A stretch of DNA of 55,742 nucleotides, from positions 1 through 55,742 of the forward strand of contig JAHDBR010000011.1 in assembly GCA_020630295.1 (NCBI GenBank), read 5' to 3'. The notes under the pieces were generated by a model. It saw nothing but the letters and a program-made list of their open reading frames with translations. It did not search any database and was not told the origin of the DNA. This DNA comes from Sphingomonadaceae bacterium. Lineage in GTDB: Bacteria; Pseudomonadota; Alphaproteobacteria; Sphingomonadales; Sphingomonadaceae. This document shows positions 17,763 to 24,967 of the stretch, piece by piece (within the stretch, counting starts at the first letter, position 1; each line of letters begins with the position of its first letter). The position numbers and the translations under genes are program-made.

Positions 17763-18011
17763 TTACTTAGCGGATTTTGCTTCCAGAGCAGCAATACGCT
17801 CGGCCAGCTTCTCGTTCTCTTCACGGGCTTTGGCTGCCATGTCTTTCACCGCGTCAAACTCTTCGCGAGTAACGAAATCCATGCCGCCCATCGCTTCCTT
17901 CATCCGCTCGCGTGCGCTTTCACGCGCTTCACGCGTCATGCCTGCAAAAGTGCCGGCTGCACTGTTTGCGAGTTTCACAAAATCGGCGATCATTGGGTTC
18001 TGGCTTTGCAT
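17763..18011 (-). CDS. ubiK: UbiK (BMFP) ubiquinone biosynthesis accessory factor
   Basis: 82 residues, the usual small size. An amphipathic N-terminal segment (MIADFVKLANSAAGTFAGM) is followed by an acidic/basic helix and a C-terminal coiled coil (MAAKAREENEKLAERIAALEAK), the pattern of the BMFP/UbiK family. The coiled coil supports a homotrimer. UbiK assists the ubiquinone-making complex at the membrane through UbiJ and also binds lipid. Just downstream (on this strand) of tspO, probably one transcript. Confidence 0.9.
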   Translation of the reverse strand: MQSQNPMIADFVKLANSAAGTFAGMTREARESARERMKEAMGGMDFVTREEFDAVKDMAAKAREENEKLAERIAALEAKSAK

Positions 18012-18048
18012 AAGCGCTACTTGGTCATTCTACCCGCGTGCTACAAGT

Positions 18049-18600
18049 CTAAAGTTCGATACGCTGCACAGCGCGGTTCGGGTCTTGGCCATCCGCATCC
18101 GGGTTCAGGCGCAAAAACTCGTAATTCAGCAATGTGGCAAAACATACCCATGCGAGATACGGGATGAGCAGCGCAGCGGCCAGTTTGCGCACGCGATAAA
18201 ACAGCCCCATCACCACCAGCAAGGAAAGCACAATCGCGACCAGCACATACAGCGCGATTGTCATCTGGTGAGCACCGAAGAAGATCGGTGACCAAGAAAG
18301 ATTAAGCAGGAAATGCAGCGCAAAGACGATCAGCGCCGCCTTGCGCCCGCGCGCGCCCCAAGCGGCGCAAATCAACGCCACTGCAATGCCGATCATCACA
18401 TAAAGAATGGTCCAAACGATTCCGAACCATTTGGGCTCCGGGAAAATATCCGGCTTTACCAGCCCTTCAAACCACAATGAATTCGGACTGCCGCCAAGCT
18501 GACCGGCCAAGAAGCCGAGCAATACGCACGTCGGCACGGTAAACAGCGCCCAACGGAAAAAGCTGGCCCGAAGCTGACCTTGAGAAGCAAGTACGTTCAT
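18049..18600 (-). CDS. tspO: TspO/MBR family tryptophan-rich sensory protein
   Basis: About 183 residues from ATG 18600 with TTGGAAA ahead; the upstream Met at 18672 is unlikely. Five hydrophobic helices and the family's tryptophan-rich segments are visible: GLVKPDIFPEPKWFGIVWTILYVMIG and LLNLSWSPIFFGAH, with YLAWVCFATLLNY in the last helix. TspO proteins bind porphyrins and related tetrapyrroles and affect stress and pigment genes in alphaproteobacteria. Its ligand here is unknown. It is followed by the ubiK gene. Confidence 0.92.
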   Translation of the reverse strand: MNVLASQGQLRASFFRWALFTVPTCVLLGFLAGQLGGSPNSLWFEGLVKPDIFPEPKWFGIVWTILYVMIGIAVALICAAWGARGRKAALIVFALHFLLNLSWSPIFFGAHQMTIALYVLVAIVLSLLVVMGLFYRVRKLAAALLIPYLAWVCFATLLNYEFLRLNPDADGQDPNRAVQRIEL

Positions 18601-18696
18601 TGGTTTTCCAAATCGATTCGTGTTTCTGTGATAGTGCCCGTCTGATCTGAACCCTGCAATGGGGGCTTGCACGCTGTGCCGCGCCGGGAAACAATT

Positions 18697-19434
18697 TCAT
18701 CCCCTATTTGCCGCGATCAAGAACTCTACATTACCTTCCGGCCCGGTAATCGGGCTGCGGGTGATCCCCTGGACCGTCCAGCCGCCCTCCTGCAGCCAGG
18801 CGCGTGCTTCTGCGCATACGCGGCTATGCAGCGCCTCGTCTCGGACAACGCCGCCCTTGCCCACTTCTTCGCGGCTGACTTCAAATTGGGGTTTGATCAG
18901 AGCCACCAGCTGGCATTGCGCCGCTGCCAATTGCAACGGTACCTCCAGCACTTTGCGCAGGCTGATGAACGACGCATCGCACACAACCCATTCATATTCG
19001 CGGCCAATCATATCTGGGGTCAGGATGCGCGCACTGGTCTGCTCCAGAACGGTGACTCGCTCATCCTGTCTCAACTTCCATGCCAGCTGGTTGGTGCCGC
19101 TATCAACGGCGATGACGTGCTCCGCCCCGCCTTGCAGCAGGACATCGGTAAACCCGCCGGTAGAACTGCCGACATCCATGGCCGTTACGCCAGCTGGGTC
19201 GAGTGAAAACTCCGCAATCGCATGAGCCAGTTTGATGCCCCCGCGGCTAACCCATGGATGATCGCGCCCGCGAACCTCCAACGGCGCATCTTCGGCCAAT
19301 TGTTGACCAGATTTTACCAATTTGGTTTCGCCGGAGAAAACCAGTCCAGCCATGACCAGCGCCTGCGCACGGGTTCGGCTTTCAACCAAACCCCGTTCTA
19401 CAAGCATTTGATCAAGGCGGCGTTTTTTGGGCAT
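18697..19434 (-). CDS. tlyA: TlyA family 16S/23S rRNA 2'-O-methyltransferase
   Basis: 245 residues. An N-terminal S4 RNA-binding domain (RRLDQMLVERGLVESRTRAQALVMAGLVFSG) is followed by an FtsJ-like Rossmann methyltransferase domain. The SAM loop is MDVGSSTGGFTDVLLQGGA, and the WVVCDASFISL and IKPQFEVSREEVGKGGVV stretches match TlyA. These enzymes methylate cytidines in ribosomal RNA; the old name 'hemolysin A' is a misnomer for most. In many alphaproteobacteria it neighbours dxs, which is not seen here. Confidence 0.93.
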   Translation of the reverse strand: MPKKRRLDQMLVERGLVESRTRAQALVMAGLVFSGETKLVKSGQQLAEDAPLEVRGRDHPWVSRGGIKLAHAIAEFSLDPAGVTAMDVGSSTGGFTDVLLQGGAEHVIAVDSGTNQLAWKLRQDERVTVLEQTSARILTPDMIGREYEWVVCDASFISLRKVLEVPLQLAAAQCQLVALIKPQFEVSREEVGKGGVVRDEALHSRVCAEARAWLQEGGWTVQGITRSPITGPEGNVEFLIAANRG

Positions 19435-19525
19435 GAAACGGGCTGAATCTTCGATAGGGAATGGACCCGAACGCCATTAGCGCGCATTACGTGCATAAGG
19501 AACCTTTAGAACCACCGGAGTTACC

Positions 19526-20065
19526 GTGAATATTTTGCGCGCCGTTTCTGTTTTGCCTCTTCTTGCACTGGCCTGCTGCACGCCTGCCGTGCCTACCGCA
19601 GATCCTACGCCGCCGCCGCCGGTAAACACGGCTCCGCCTGCACCCCCACCCGCACTTGCAGCGCCGCAATATGATAATTGGCTGGATGCCCCGCAAACCG
19701 CAGGCGACTGGACGTATCGCGATGGAAACGCGCTTAGCTTCGCCACTTTCGCGCAAGCAGGTTCTGCCGCACGGTTTGGCATTGAATGCGCAAAATCCAC
19801 GCAGACCGTCCGTCTGGTTCGCGGAGCCAATGCAAACGGACAGGTGCCTATGCGTATCCGCACGGAAACTGCATCGCGTCTGCTGACTGCAACGCCTTCA
19901 CCGGATGGACGCCCTATTCTGGCGGCTGAACTCTCTGCACGTGATAGCCTGCTTGACGCAATCGCGCTCAGCCGGGGCCGGTTTGCCGTCGAAACAGGCG
20001 GGCTTGATACGTTGTACCTGCCCGCATGGAGCGAAGTTACCCGCGTGATCGAGGATTGCCGCTAA
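19526..20065 (+). CDS. Probable lipoprotein, unknown function
   Basis: 179 residues, GTG start with CGGAG 5 bases ahead. The signal peptide has a hydrophobic core (VLPLLALACC) that ends in a cysteine pair compatible with a lipobox, followed by a Pro/Ala/Thr-rich linker (residues about 22-46). The mature domain holds two Cys (ECAKST and a terminal EDCR) that may form a disulfide. No family recognised. It stands alone on the plus strand between two minus-strand operons. Confidence 0.75.
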   Translation: MNILRAVSVLPLLALACCTPAVPTADPTPPPPVNTAPPAPPPALAAPQYDNWLDAPQTAGDWTYRDGNALSFATFAQAGSAARFGIECAKSTQTVRLVRGANANGQVPMRIRTETASRLLTATPSPDGRPILAAELSARDSLLDAIALSRGRFAVETGGLDTLYLPAWSEVTRVIEDCR

Positions 20066-20083
20066 CCGGCGCTCATCCGAACA

Positions 20084-20830
20084 TTAGCCGTCAAATTCAT
20101 CGCCGGTCAGCATTTCGTTGCGGAAAAACACGCCGAGCGAACTGGTCCAGGCAGACAGCGCGTCGTCAATTTGCGCACCATCGACATGGATGACCACAGT
20201 TTCCTTTTGATAGGAAAGCGACATGGAAAACCCGGACCGGAACAGCGACTGATTCAGCACAACGCTTGCCTGATCCGAACCGCCTTCAAATTTCACGGCG
20301 CACGGATTGTCTTTCGAAACCGCGAAACCCTGACCGAAAGTCTCGCCGTCAACCGATACGGCCAACATTGTCTCGGCAATTTTCTGGCCGATATCCTTTG
20401 CTGACAATTCGGCGCTGGTGATGAATTTGATGATGCGGGACAGACGCACGGCCAATTCTTCGTCAAAATCCCCGGAGCCTCTGATAACGTCGCACCAGTT
20501 GGTGTAATTATCGAGCTGCGAAAATTCGCCGGATACATAATACCGCAGCGCATTCAGGATAGGGTAGATTTCCTGCTTATGCTTGCCCTCAACATCCAGC
20601 GTCACATTCTTGATGATGCGGCGCGAGGCATGGCTCATCAGAATCACGTTCGTGACCAGAAATAGCGCGCTCAACCGTTCGACCTGCACTCCGACACATT
20701 GCGGGTTCTGGACAATCAGTGCCAGCTTGCCAAAGGAGGACAAATCCTTGCCGCCCATAAAGCTGGCGAGCCGTCCGGATTCGGACTCTTCAAATAGTGG
20801 CACATCCACCAGAGTATCGACTTCACTCAT
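20084..20830 (-). CDS. Unrecognised soluble protein, last gene of the TyrA-PheA-2TM operon
   Basis: 248 residues from ATG 20830, overlapping the upstream gene by 8 bases (ATGAGTGA). It has no signal peptide or transmembrane helix. A mixed alpha/beta composition is seen, with a helix-rich middle (EIYPILNALRYYVSGEFSQL, LSRIIKFITSAEL) and a beta-rich C-terminal third (FSMSLSYQKETVVIHVDGAQI). One hydrophobic stretch (LSALFLVTNVILM) looks like a buried core helix. I recognise no family. The overlap implies that it is translated with the 2TM protein and works with it, perhaps as a soluble regulator or effector. Confidence 0.75.
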   Translation of the reverse strand: MSEVDTLVDVPLFEESESGRLASFMGGKDLSSFGKLALIVQNPQCVGVQVERLSALFLVTNVILMSHASRRIIKNVTLDVEGKHKQEIYPILNALRYYVSGEFSQLDNYTNWCDVIRGSGDFDEELAVRLSRIIKFITSAELSAKDIGQKIAETMLAVSVDGETFGQGFAVSKDNPCAVKFEGGSDQASVVLNQSLFRSGFSMSLSYQKETVVIHVDGAQIDDALSAWTSSLGVFFRNEMLTGDEFDG

Positions 20831-21464
20831 TTCTACCGCTTTCTTCCTGCGACCACAGCGCATATTTATCGAAAAATTCTTTCGGCCTTGCCGCGAACAT
20901 GACGCCGCTGGACACTTCCGGCCCTGTGCCCTTGTCAACGACCGACGACCAATCGCCTTGCAATGTATCAAGTTCCTGCAGTTCTAACCGCAACCGGCCA
21001 TACCGCCTGAAACTGCCCGAATTCAGTTTGACGTTATATAGCACGTGGACCGCTTTCTTATCGGGATCGTAATTTAGCGCTGTGCTGTAAGCGCGACCAC
21101 GCGAATTAACTGCCGCGACCATCGCATCCGCATCCGGATACAGCGTCACTTCGTAACAGAGCATCCCGTCCTTATTGAAGTGAAAGCGCATCCGCGCAAA
21201 ATTCTCGTCCTTGAACTGCGAATTTGAAATGGTGACATAGTACCACGCACCCAGAACACGGCGATAATAAAACCGCCGCAGCGCTCTCTCCGATAACAAA
21301 AAGCATCCGTAAAGAGCCGGAATGCTGAATAGAGCATAGAGTGCCTTCTCAGCGGAGCTGGCGCTTTGGATATAGGGTTCGACATAGACGGCCAGCAGCG
21401 ATGCTGCCGCAGCGAGTACCGTGGCAGAAAGCGCCTGAATTTGGGATCGCTGAAGGTCGAACAT
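20823..21464 (-). CDS. 2TM plus beta-strand-rich membrane protein (Cap15/S-2TMbeta-like layout)
   Basis: 213 residues. Two hydrophobic helices lie at about 10-31 (ALSATVLAAAASLLAVYVEP) and 39-60 (KALYALFSIPALYGCFLLSE), then a basic juxtamembrane patch (RALRRFYYRR). The remaining 145 residues are a beta-rich domain that opens with VLGAWYYV and contains alternating strands (MRFHFNKDGMLCYEVTLY, YGRLRLELQEL) and a late LQGDWSSVVD. Two N-terminal helices followed by a beta barrel opening with G-x-W is the layout of the SMODS-associated 2TM-beta (Cap15) effectors of CBASS, but no CD-NTase lies nearby and the match is by eye. The start is 7 bases after the prephenate dehydratase stop. Confidence 0.7.
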   Translation of the reverse strand: MFDLQRSQIQALSATVLAAAASLLAVYVEPYIQSASSAEKALYALFSIPALYGCFLLSERALRRFYYRRVLGAWYYVTISNSQFKDENFARMRFHFNKDGMLCYEVTLYPDADAMVAAVNSRGRAYSTALNYDPDKKAVHVLYNVKLNSGSFRRYGRLRLELQELDTLQGDWSSVVDKGTGPEVSSGVMFAARPKEFFDKYALWSQEESGRNE

Positions 21465-21470
21465 TCCAGC

Positions 21471-22328
21471 TTAAGGTTCCAAAAAGCCGTCGCAGGTCTT
21501 GCGCCGCGGATCGGACTGGTAAGCGCCCAGTAATTTAAGCGACGAGATGTGGTCCTTAATGCCTTCCATTGCAGCAGCGAACCGGTCATCATCTGTGCTG
21601 CACGCCAGCTCTATATAGAAAGTCGGCAAGCCCATTTTGGAGATTGTCGTAAAGGTTTCCAGCTTGATCATATTGATATCCGCATCGCCAAATGCGCTCA
21701 GCGCCTTGGCCAAAGCGTTAGCATCGTGGTTCACCTGAATGACGATCGAAGTCATATTCACCGGCCCCTGATCGGGCAGTTCCTTGGTGACCAATACAAA
21801 ACGCGTATTGTTGTCCGCACGGTTGGAAATTCCGGCCTGCAATACGCTGGCGGAATAGCGGTCCGCAGCAAATTCCGATCCGATCGCAGCCACTGTGCGA
21901 TCACCCTTTTTGATCATGTCGCGCACAGCACTGGCCGTATCGCTTTTCGGTTCCTGTTCAACATCAGGAAGATATTGCGCCAGAAAACGGGATGACTGGA
22001 TAAAACCCTGCGGGTGACTGTACACAGTCAGGATTTCGTCCCGGCTGGCGCCTTTTACGCCCACCAGCATATGGTCGATATCCTGCAAATATTCCTGCAC
22101 GATAAACAGCTCTGTAGAGACAATCAGCGGTAGAATGCTGGGGATCGGGCCAGAGCTTGAATTTTCGAACGGCAGTATGGCCGCATCGATATCGCCCGCG
22201 ACCACCGCGTCCACCAATTGCTGGAACGATTTGAAGCCCTTATAATCAGCATCAGGGCAAAGCGCCGTTGCCGCCTGATGCGAATAGGAGCCCACTACGC
22301 CCAAATGGCCAACCGAATTATAGGTCAT
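21471..22328 (-). CDS. pheA: Prephenate dehydratase, divergent regulatory domain
   Basis: 285 residues, PDT domain plus ACT domain with no chorismate mutase. The catalytic domain has GVVGSYSHQAATAL, LPFENSSSGPIPSIL, DIDHMLVG, VYSHPQGFIQSSRF, DTASAVRDM, and the Thr of NNTRFVLV. It converts prephenate to phenylpyruvate in phenylalanine synthesis. The ACT domain (from about residue 195) lacks the clear GAL and ESRP motifs that bind phenylalanine; their place is taken by ALAKALSAFGDADINMIKLETF. Feedback control may therefore be altered. Start overlaps the dehydrogenase stop (ATGA). Confidence 0.9.
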   Translation of the reverse strand: MTYNSVGHLGVVGSYSHQAATALCPDADYKGFKSFQQLVDAVVAGDIDAAILPFENSSSGPIPSILPLIVSTELFIVQEYLQDIDHMLVGVKGASRDEILTVYSHPQGFIQSSRFLAQYLPDVEQEPKSDTASAVRDMIKKGDRTVAAIGSEFAADRYSASVLQAGISNRADNNTRFVLVTKELPDQGPVNMTSIVIQVNHDANALAKALSAFGDADINMIKLETFTTISKMGLPTFYIELACSTDDDRFAAAMEGIKDHISSLKLLGAYQSDPRRKTCDGFLEP

Positions 22329-23230
22329 ATCTCGTCCAATCCCGCCCGTGTTTTATAGTCACTTATATGCGATAGTTCTTGCAGCAAATCGGTTTCGCTT
22401 TCCTCCGCCGCGATTTTCTGGAGCCGCTGGAGATTTCCGATAAATGCCTCCAGCCAACCTGCCAGCGCATCGTTACCGCGAAACACGTCGGTCCACATTT
22501 GTCCGTTTTCACTGGCAAATTTAGCCATCGTCTTGGTCGATCTACTTGCCAGCTTAGCCATCTCTGCATCGTCCAAACCGCTGTCCTGAGCCAGCGTCGA
22601 GGTATAGGCGTAAGCGATAAGATGCGGCAGATGCGACGTGAGCGATAACATCTGGTCATGCCGGTCAGCCGCCATCTCGAGAACTTGAAATCCCAACCTC
22701 TCCAAGAACAATTCAGCCCGCCGGTAATTCTCTTGCGGTAGCGCGCCATGCGGGGACAGAATGAAAGTCGCGCCGCGTAATTTGTGTGCCCCGGCATCAG
22801 ACGGGCCAAGCCGGTTGCCGCCAGCCAAAGGATGTCCGCCAACATAGCGTGCGGTATCTGCGCCGCTTCCCAGAACGTCAGCCATAATTGCGCGTTTGGT
22901 CGACGCCGTATCAATAATCAATGCCGCGCTATCTTGCTGGTTGAGCAATTCGATAAGGATCGGCGCGGTCACGCCAGGGGGCGTACACACCAGCACCAGA
23001 TCACAGGCAGCCAAGTAATCCAGTTTGGCGCACGGCTCAGCGCGGGAGAACCGTTCGGCAACCACTTTGCTGTGGACCGGATTGGCCTCCACAAAGCGGA
23101 CCTGCGCATCGTCAATTTCAGACAGGACGAGATCAATAATGCTGGTACCCAACAGACCTGCGCCGACAACCCCGATCAACGGGCTGCCGGCATCTCCGGA
23201 GTGCAGCAAAATGTCACGTTCTGGCGTCAT
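22325..23230 (-). CDS. tyrA: Prephenate dehydrogenase
   Basis: 301 residues. The N-terminal nucleotide-binding fold carries GVVGAGLLGTSI. VLVCTPPGVTAP, IIDTASTKRAIM, and the substrate region YVGGHPLAGGNRLGP follow, then the helical dimer domain with ADRHDQMLSLTSHLPHLIAYA. It oxidises prephenate (or arogenate) to the tyrosine precursor; the exact substrate cannot be read here. ATG 23230 has AGGA at 6-9 bases. It is the first gene of a tightly linked operon with prephenate dehydratase, the 2TM protein and the unrecognised protein. Confidence 0.9.
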   Translation of the reverse strand: MTPERDILLHSGDAGSPLIGVVGAGLLGTSIIDLVLSEIDDAQVRFVEANPVHSKVVAERFSRAEPCAKLDYLAACDLVLVCTPPGVTAPILIELLNQQDSAALIIDTASTKRAIMADVLGSGADTARYVGGHPLAGGNRLGPSDAGAHKLRGATFILSPHGALPQENYRRAELFLERLGFQVLEMAADRHDQMLSLTSHLPHLIAYAYTSTLAQDSGLDDAEMAKLASRSTKTMAKFASENGQMWTDVFRGNDALAGWLEAFIGNLQRLQKIAAEESETDLLQELSHISDYKTRAGLDEI

Positions 23231-23277
23231 GCCGGTCCTGTTCTACACGCGTACTTAAGTCCGCTTTACAGTATGAA

Positions 23278-23292
23278 GGTGGCAAAACCACC
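23278..23292 (-). repeat. Short hairpin upstream of tyrA
   Basis: GGTGG-CAAAA-CCACC forms a small perfect stem in the leader region about 50 bases upstream of the tyrA start. It may be a regulatory site or leader hairpin. The rest of 23231-23549 holds no gene I can support. Confidence 0.3.
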
Positions 23293-23549
23293 CCGTTCAC
23301 ATTGCTCACTTTGCGGCTAGCAGCTTTCCCGACAACATAGAAAAATTGGTCTGCCACCGATAATAGCTGTGTAGCTCCTGATCTACTCAAGTCTTCCAGC
23401 CCGTATTCCACGCGCAAGATAAAGCGATGTGGGAAAAGCAAAAATCAGGGCTTGCAATTAAAATCAAACAGACTCAAATTGGACGCAAGATCAGCGGCGA
23501 ACGCGGTCTTGGGCCTCCGGTGAAACGCGGGCTCTGGCTTTCAAGCGCG

Positions 23550-23563
23550 AAAGGAGGTGATCC
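23550..23563 (+). promoter_or_regulatory. Fourteen-base extended Shine-Dalgarno
   Basis: AAAGGAGGTGATCC is perfectly complementary to the conserved 3' end of bacterial 16S rRNA (GGATCACCTCCTTT). GGAGG sits 7 bases ahead of the ATG at 23565. Such a full-length match is far beyond what normal genes in this window use (usually 4-6 bases), so it probably serves a special role. Confidence 0.8.
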
Positions 23564-23564
23564 G

Positions 23565-23621
23565 ATGTCTCATGGTTCAGTAAGAGGGTCGGTAAAGTTC
23601 CACACAAGGCATTATTGGTGA
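23565..23621 (+). CDS. 18-codon mini-gene / leader peptide
   Basis: ATG at 23565, stop at 23619-23621. The peptide is MSHGSVRGSVKFHTRHYW, basic and ending in aromatic residues. It is preceded by the 14-base Shine-Dalgarno and followed within 90 bases by a strong terminator hairpin. The codons for Tyr-Trp and the first base of the stop lie in one arm of a perfect 8-bp hairpin (TTATTGGT 23612-23619 with ACCAATAA 23630-23637). This looks like a leader-peptide attenuator or a small dual-function RNA. It is not rich in Leu, Ile or Val, so classical ilv attenuation of the downstream ilvE is doubtful. Confidence 0.6.
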   Translation: MSHGSVRGSVKFHTRHYW

Positions 23622-23667
23622 GCATTTGAACCAATAAAGGCATTTGTGAGCGGCACTTTCGGCCGCT
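23612..23667 (+). promoter_or_regulatory. Two tandem hairpins after the mini-ORF
   Basis: Hairpin 1 pairs TTATTGGT (23612-23619) with ACCAATAA (23630-23637) and would melt when a ribosome reaches the Tyr-Trp codons. Hairpin 2 pairs AGCGGC (23649-23654) with GCCGCT (23662-23667). Both precede the terminator stem, as in attenuation leaders. Confidence 0.55.
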
Positions 23668-23676
23668 GACCATGTT

Positions 23677-23711
23677 AAGGGCGGTACCTCCTACGTGCGA
23701 GGGCCGCCCTT
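23677..23711 (+). terminator. Terminator hairpin with anti-Shine-Dalgarno loop
   Basis: AAGGGCGG (23677-23684) pairs perfectly with CCGCCCTT (23704-23711), with an inner CCTC/GAGG stem (23687-23690 with 23699-23702). It is followed by a moderately T-rich run (CTCATTTGGCCTTTTC). The loop side carries ACCTCCT, complementary to the AGGAGGT core of the mini-gene's own Shine-Dalgarno. Confidence 0.65.
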
Positions 23712-23787
23712 CTCATTTGGCCTTTTCATTTGCCTCTTTCATTCGACCCTTCACTTTAGCTGAGTGCATAGGCGAAAATTAAACACC

Positions 23788-23860
23788 GCCGGAACTGTGA
23801 TCCGGTCTGGCACCGGCGCGCAACAAGACTTGCCCTAATTCGCGCCGGGTATTAACCGGA
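23788..23860 (+). promoter_or_regulatory. Structured 5' leader of ilvE with alternative pairings
   Basis: CCGGCGCG (23813-23820) pairs perfectly with CGCGCCGG (23841-23848). Upstream, CCGGA (23789-23793) can pair with TCCGG (23801-23805), while TCCGGT (23801-23806) can pair instead with ACCGGA (23855-23860), just 4 bases before the ilvE ATG. Mutually exclusive folds next to the start suggest translational control. No known riboswitch class is recognised. Confidence 0.45.
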
Positions 23861-23864
23861 CCGC

Positions 23865-24956
23865 ATGGACTTCACGCACATCAAACATCCCTCACCCACC
23901 GATCCTTCACAGCGTGATAATGCGCTGCAGGATCCGGGTTTTGGCACGCTTTATTCCGATCACATGGTCACAATTGATTTCCATGAAGATCATACGGGGC
24001 CTGATGGCAGTTGGCACAATGCGGTGCTTGGTCCGCGGGGGCCGATATCGCTCGATCCGGCAGCGGCAGTGCTGCATTACGGACAGGAGATTTTCGAAGG
24101 AATGAAGTGCTACCGCCATGAAAATGGTGAACTTGCACTGTTCCGTCCGATGGAGAATGCCCGCCGGCTGAATGACAGCGCGCGGCGTATGGCAATGCCG
24201 ACCATTCCCGAAGACCTGTTTCTGGAATCGATCAAACGTCTGGTCGAAGCTGACAAAGACTGGATGCCCACCATCGCCGGTGGTTCGCTATATTTGCGGC
24301 CCTTCATGTTCGCGACCGAGGCATTTTTGGGCGTGCGCCCGGCAAAAGAATATAAGTTCATGGTTATCGCCAGTCCCGCCGGAAATTATTTCAAATCAGG
24401 GGCGCCAGCGGTAAAGATCTGGATTTCGCATGATTATGTTCGCGCGGCTCCCGGCGGAATGGGCGCAGCGAAAACCGGCGGCAATTATGCAGCCAGTCTG
24501 GTTCCGCAGGCAGAGGCTATTCAGAATGGCTGCGACCAGGTGGTCTTTCTGGACGCGGGAGAGCGCAAGTGGATTGAAGAATTGGGCGGCATGAACCTGT
24601 TCTTCGTCATGGCCGATGGCAGCGTGATTACACCGCCGCTTACCGGAACCATCTTGCCCGGCATTACCCGCAACAGCCTGATCACCTTGCTGCGCGAAGA
24701 AGGCCTGACCGTCCGTGAGGAACAATACAGCATCGACCAATGGCGTGATGACGCCAAATCCGGCCAACTGGTAGAGGCGATGGCTTGCGGCACTGCAGCC
24801 GTTGTCACCCCTGTTGGCTCTGTCGCAGACCGTGACGGCGAATTCACCATCGGCAGCGGCGGCCCCGGCCAACTTACCACTAAATTACGCGATGCGCTGG
24901 TAGGCATTCAGCAAGGCCGCATCGAAGATCAGCATGGATGGGTCATTAAACTGTAG
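23865..24956 (+). CDS. ilvE: Branched-chain amino-acid aminotransferase
   Basis: 363 residues, the longer class IV (BCAT type II) form. Motifs include LHYGQEIFEGMKCYR near residue 70-80, FRPMENARRLNDSARRM, LYLRPFMFATE, and the PLP-lysine region GGMGAAKTGGNYAAS. QVVFLDAGERKWIEELGGMNLFFV and PPLTGTILPGITR close the active site. It transfers the amino group between glutamate and leucine, isoleucine or valine keto acids. It is preceded by a structured leader and followed after 11 bases by a small secreted protein. Confidence 0.95.
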   Translation: MDFTHIKHPSPTDPSQRDNALQDPGFGTLYSDHMVTIDFHEDHTGPDGSWHNAVLGPRGPISLDPAAAVLHYGQEIFEGMKCYRHENGELALFRPMENARRLNDSARRMAMPTIPEDLFLESIKRLVEADKDWMPTIAGGSLYLRPFMFATEAFLGVRPAKEYKFMVIASPAGNYFKSGAPAVKIWISHDYVRAAPGGMGAAKTGGNYAASLVPQAEAIQNGCDQVVFLDAGERKWIEELGGMNLFFVMADGSVITPPLTGTILPGITRNSLITLLREEGLTVREEQYSIDQWRDDAKSGQLVEAMACGTAAVVTPVGSVADRDGEFTIGSGGPGQLTTKLRDALVGIQQGRIEDQHGWVIKL

Positions 24957-24967
24957 GGAGACTTTCG

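Noticed and set aside
20084-23230. Complete CBASS defence locus
   Set aside because: The 2TM protein resembles a Cap15-type layout, but no CD-NTase, Cap2/Cap3 or other CBASS gene is present in the window.
23427-23621. 64-codon frame that ends with the mini-gene
   Set aside because: The upstream part crosses the extended Shine-Dalgarno and has no ribosome site; the 18-codon start at 23565 is preferred.
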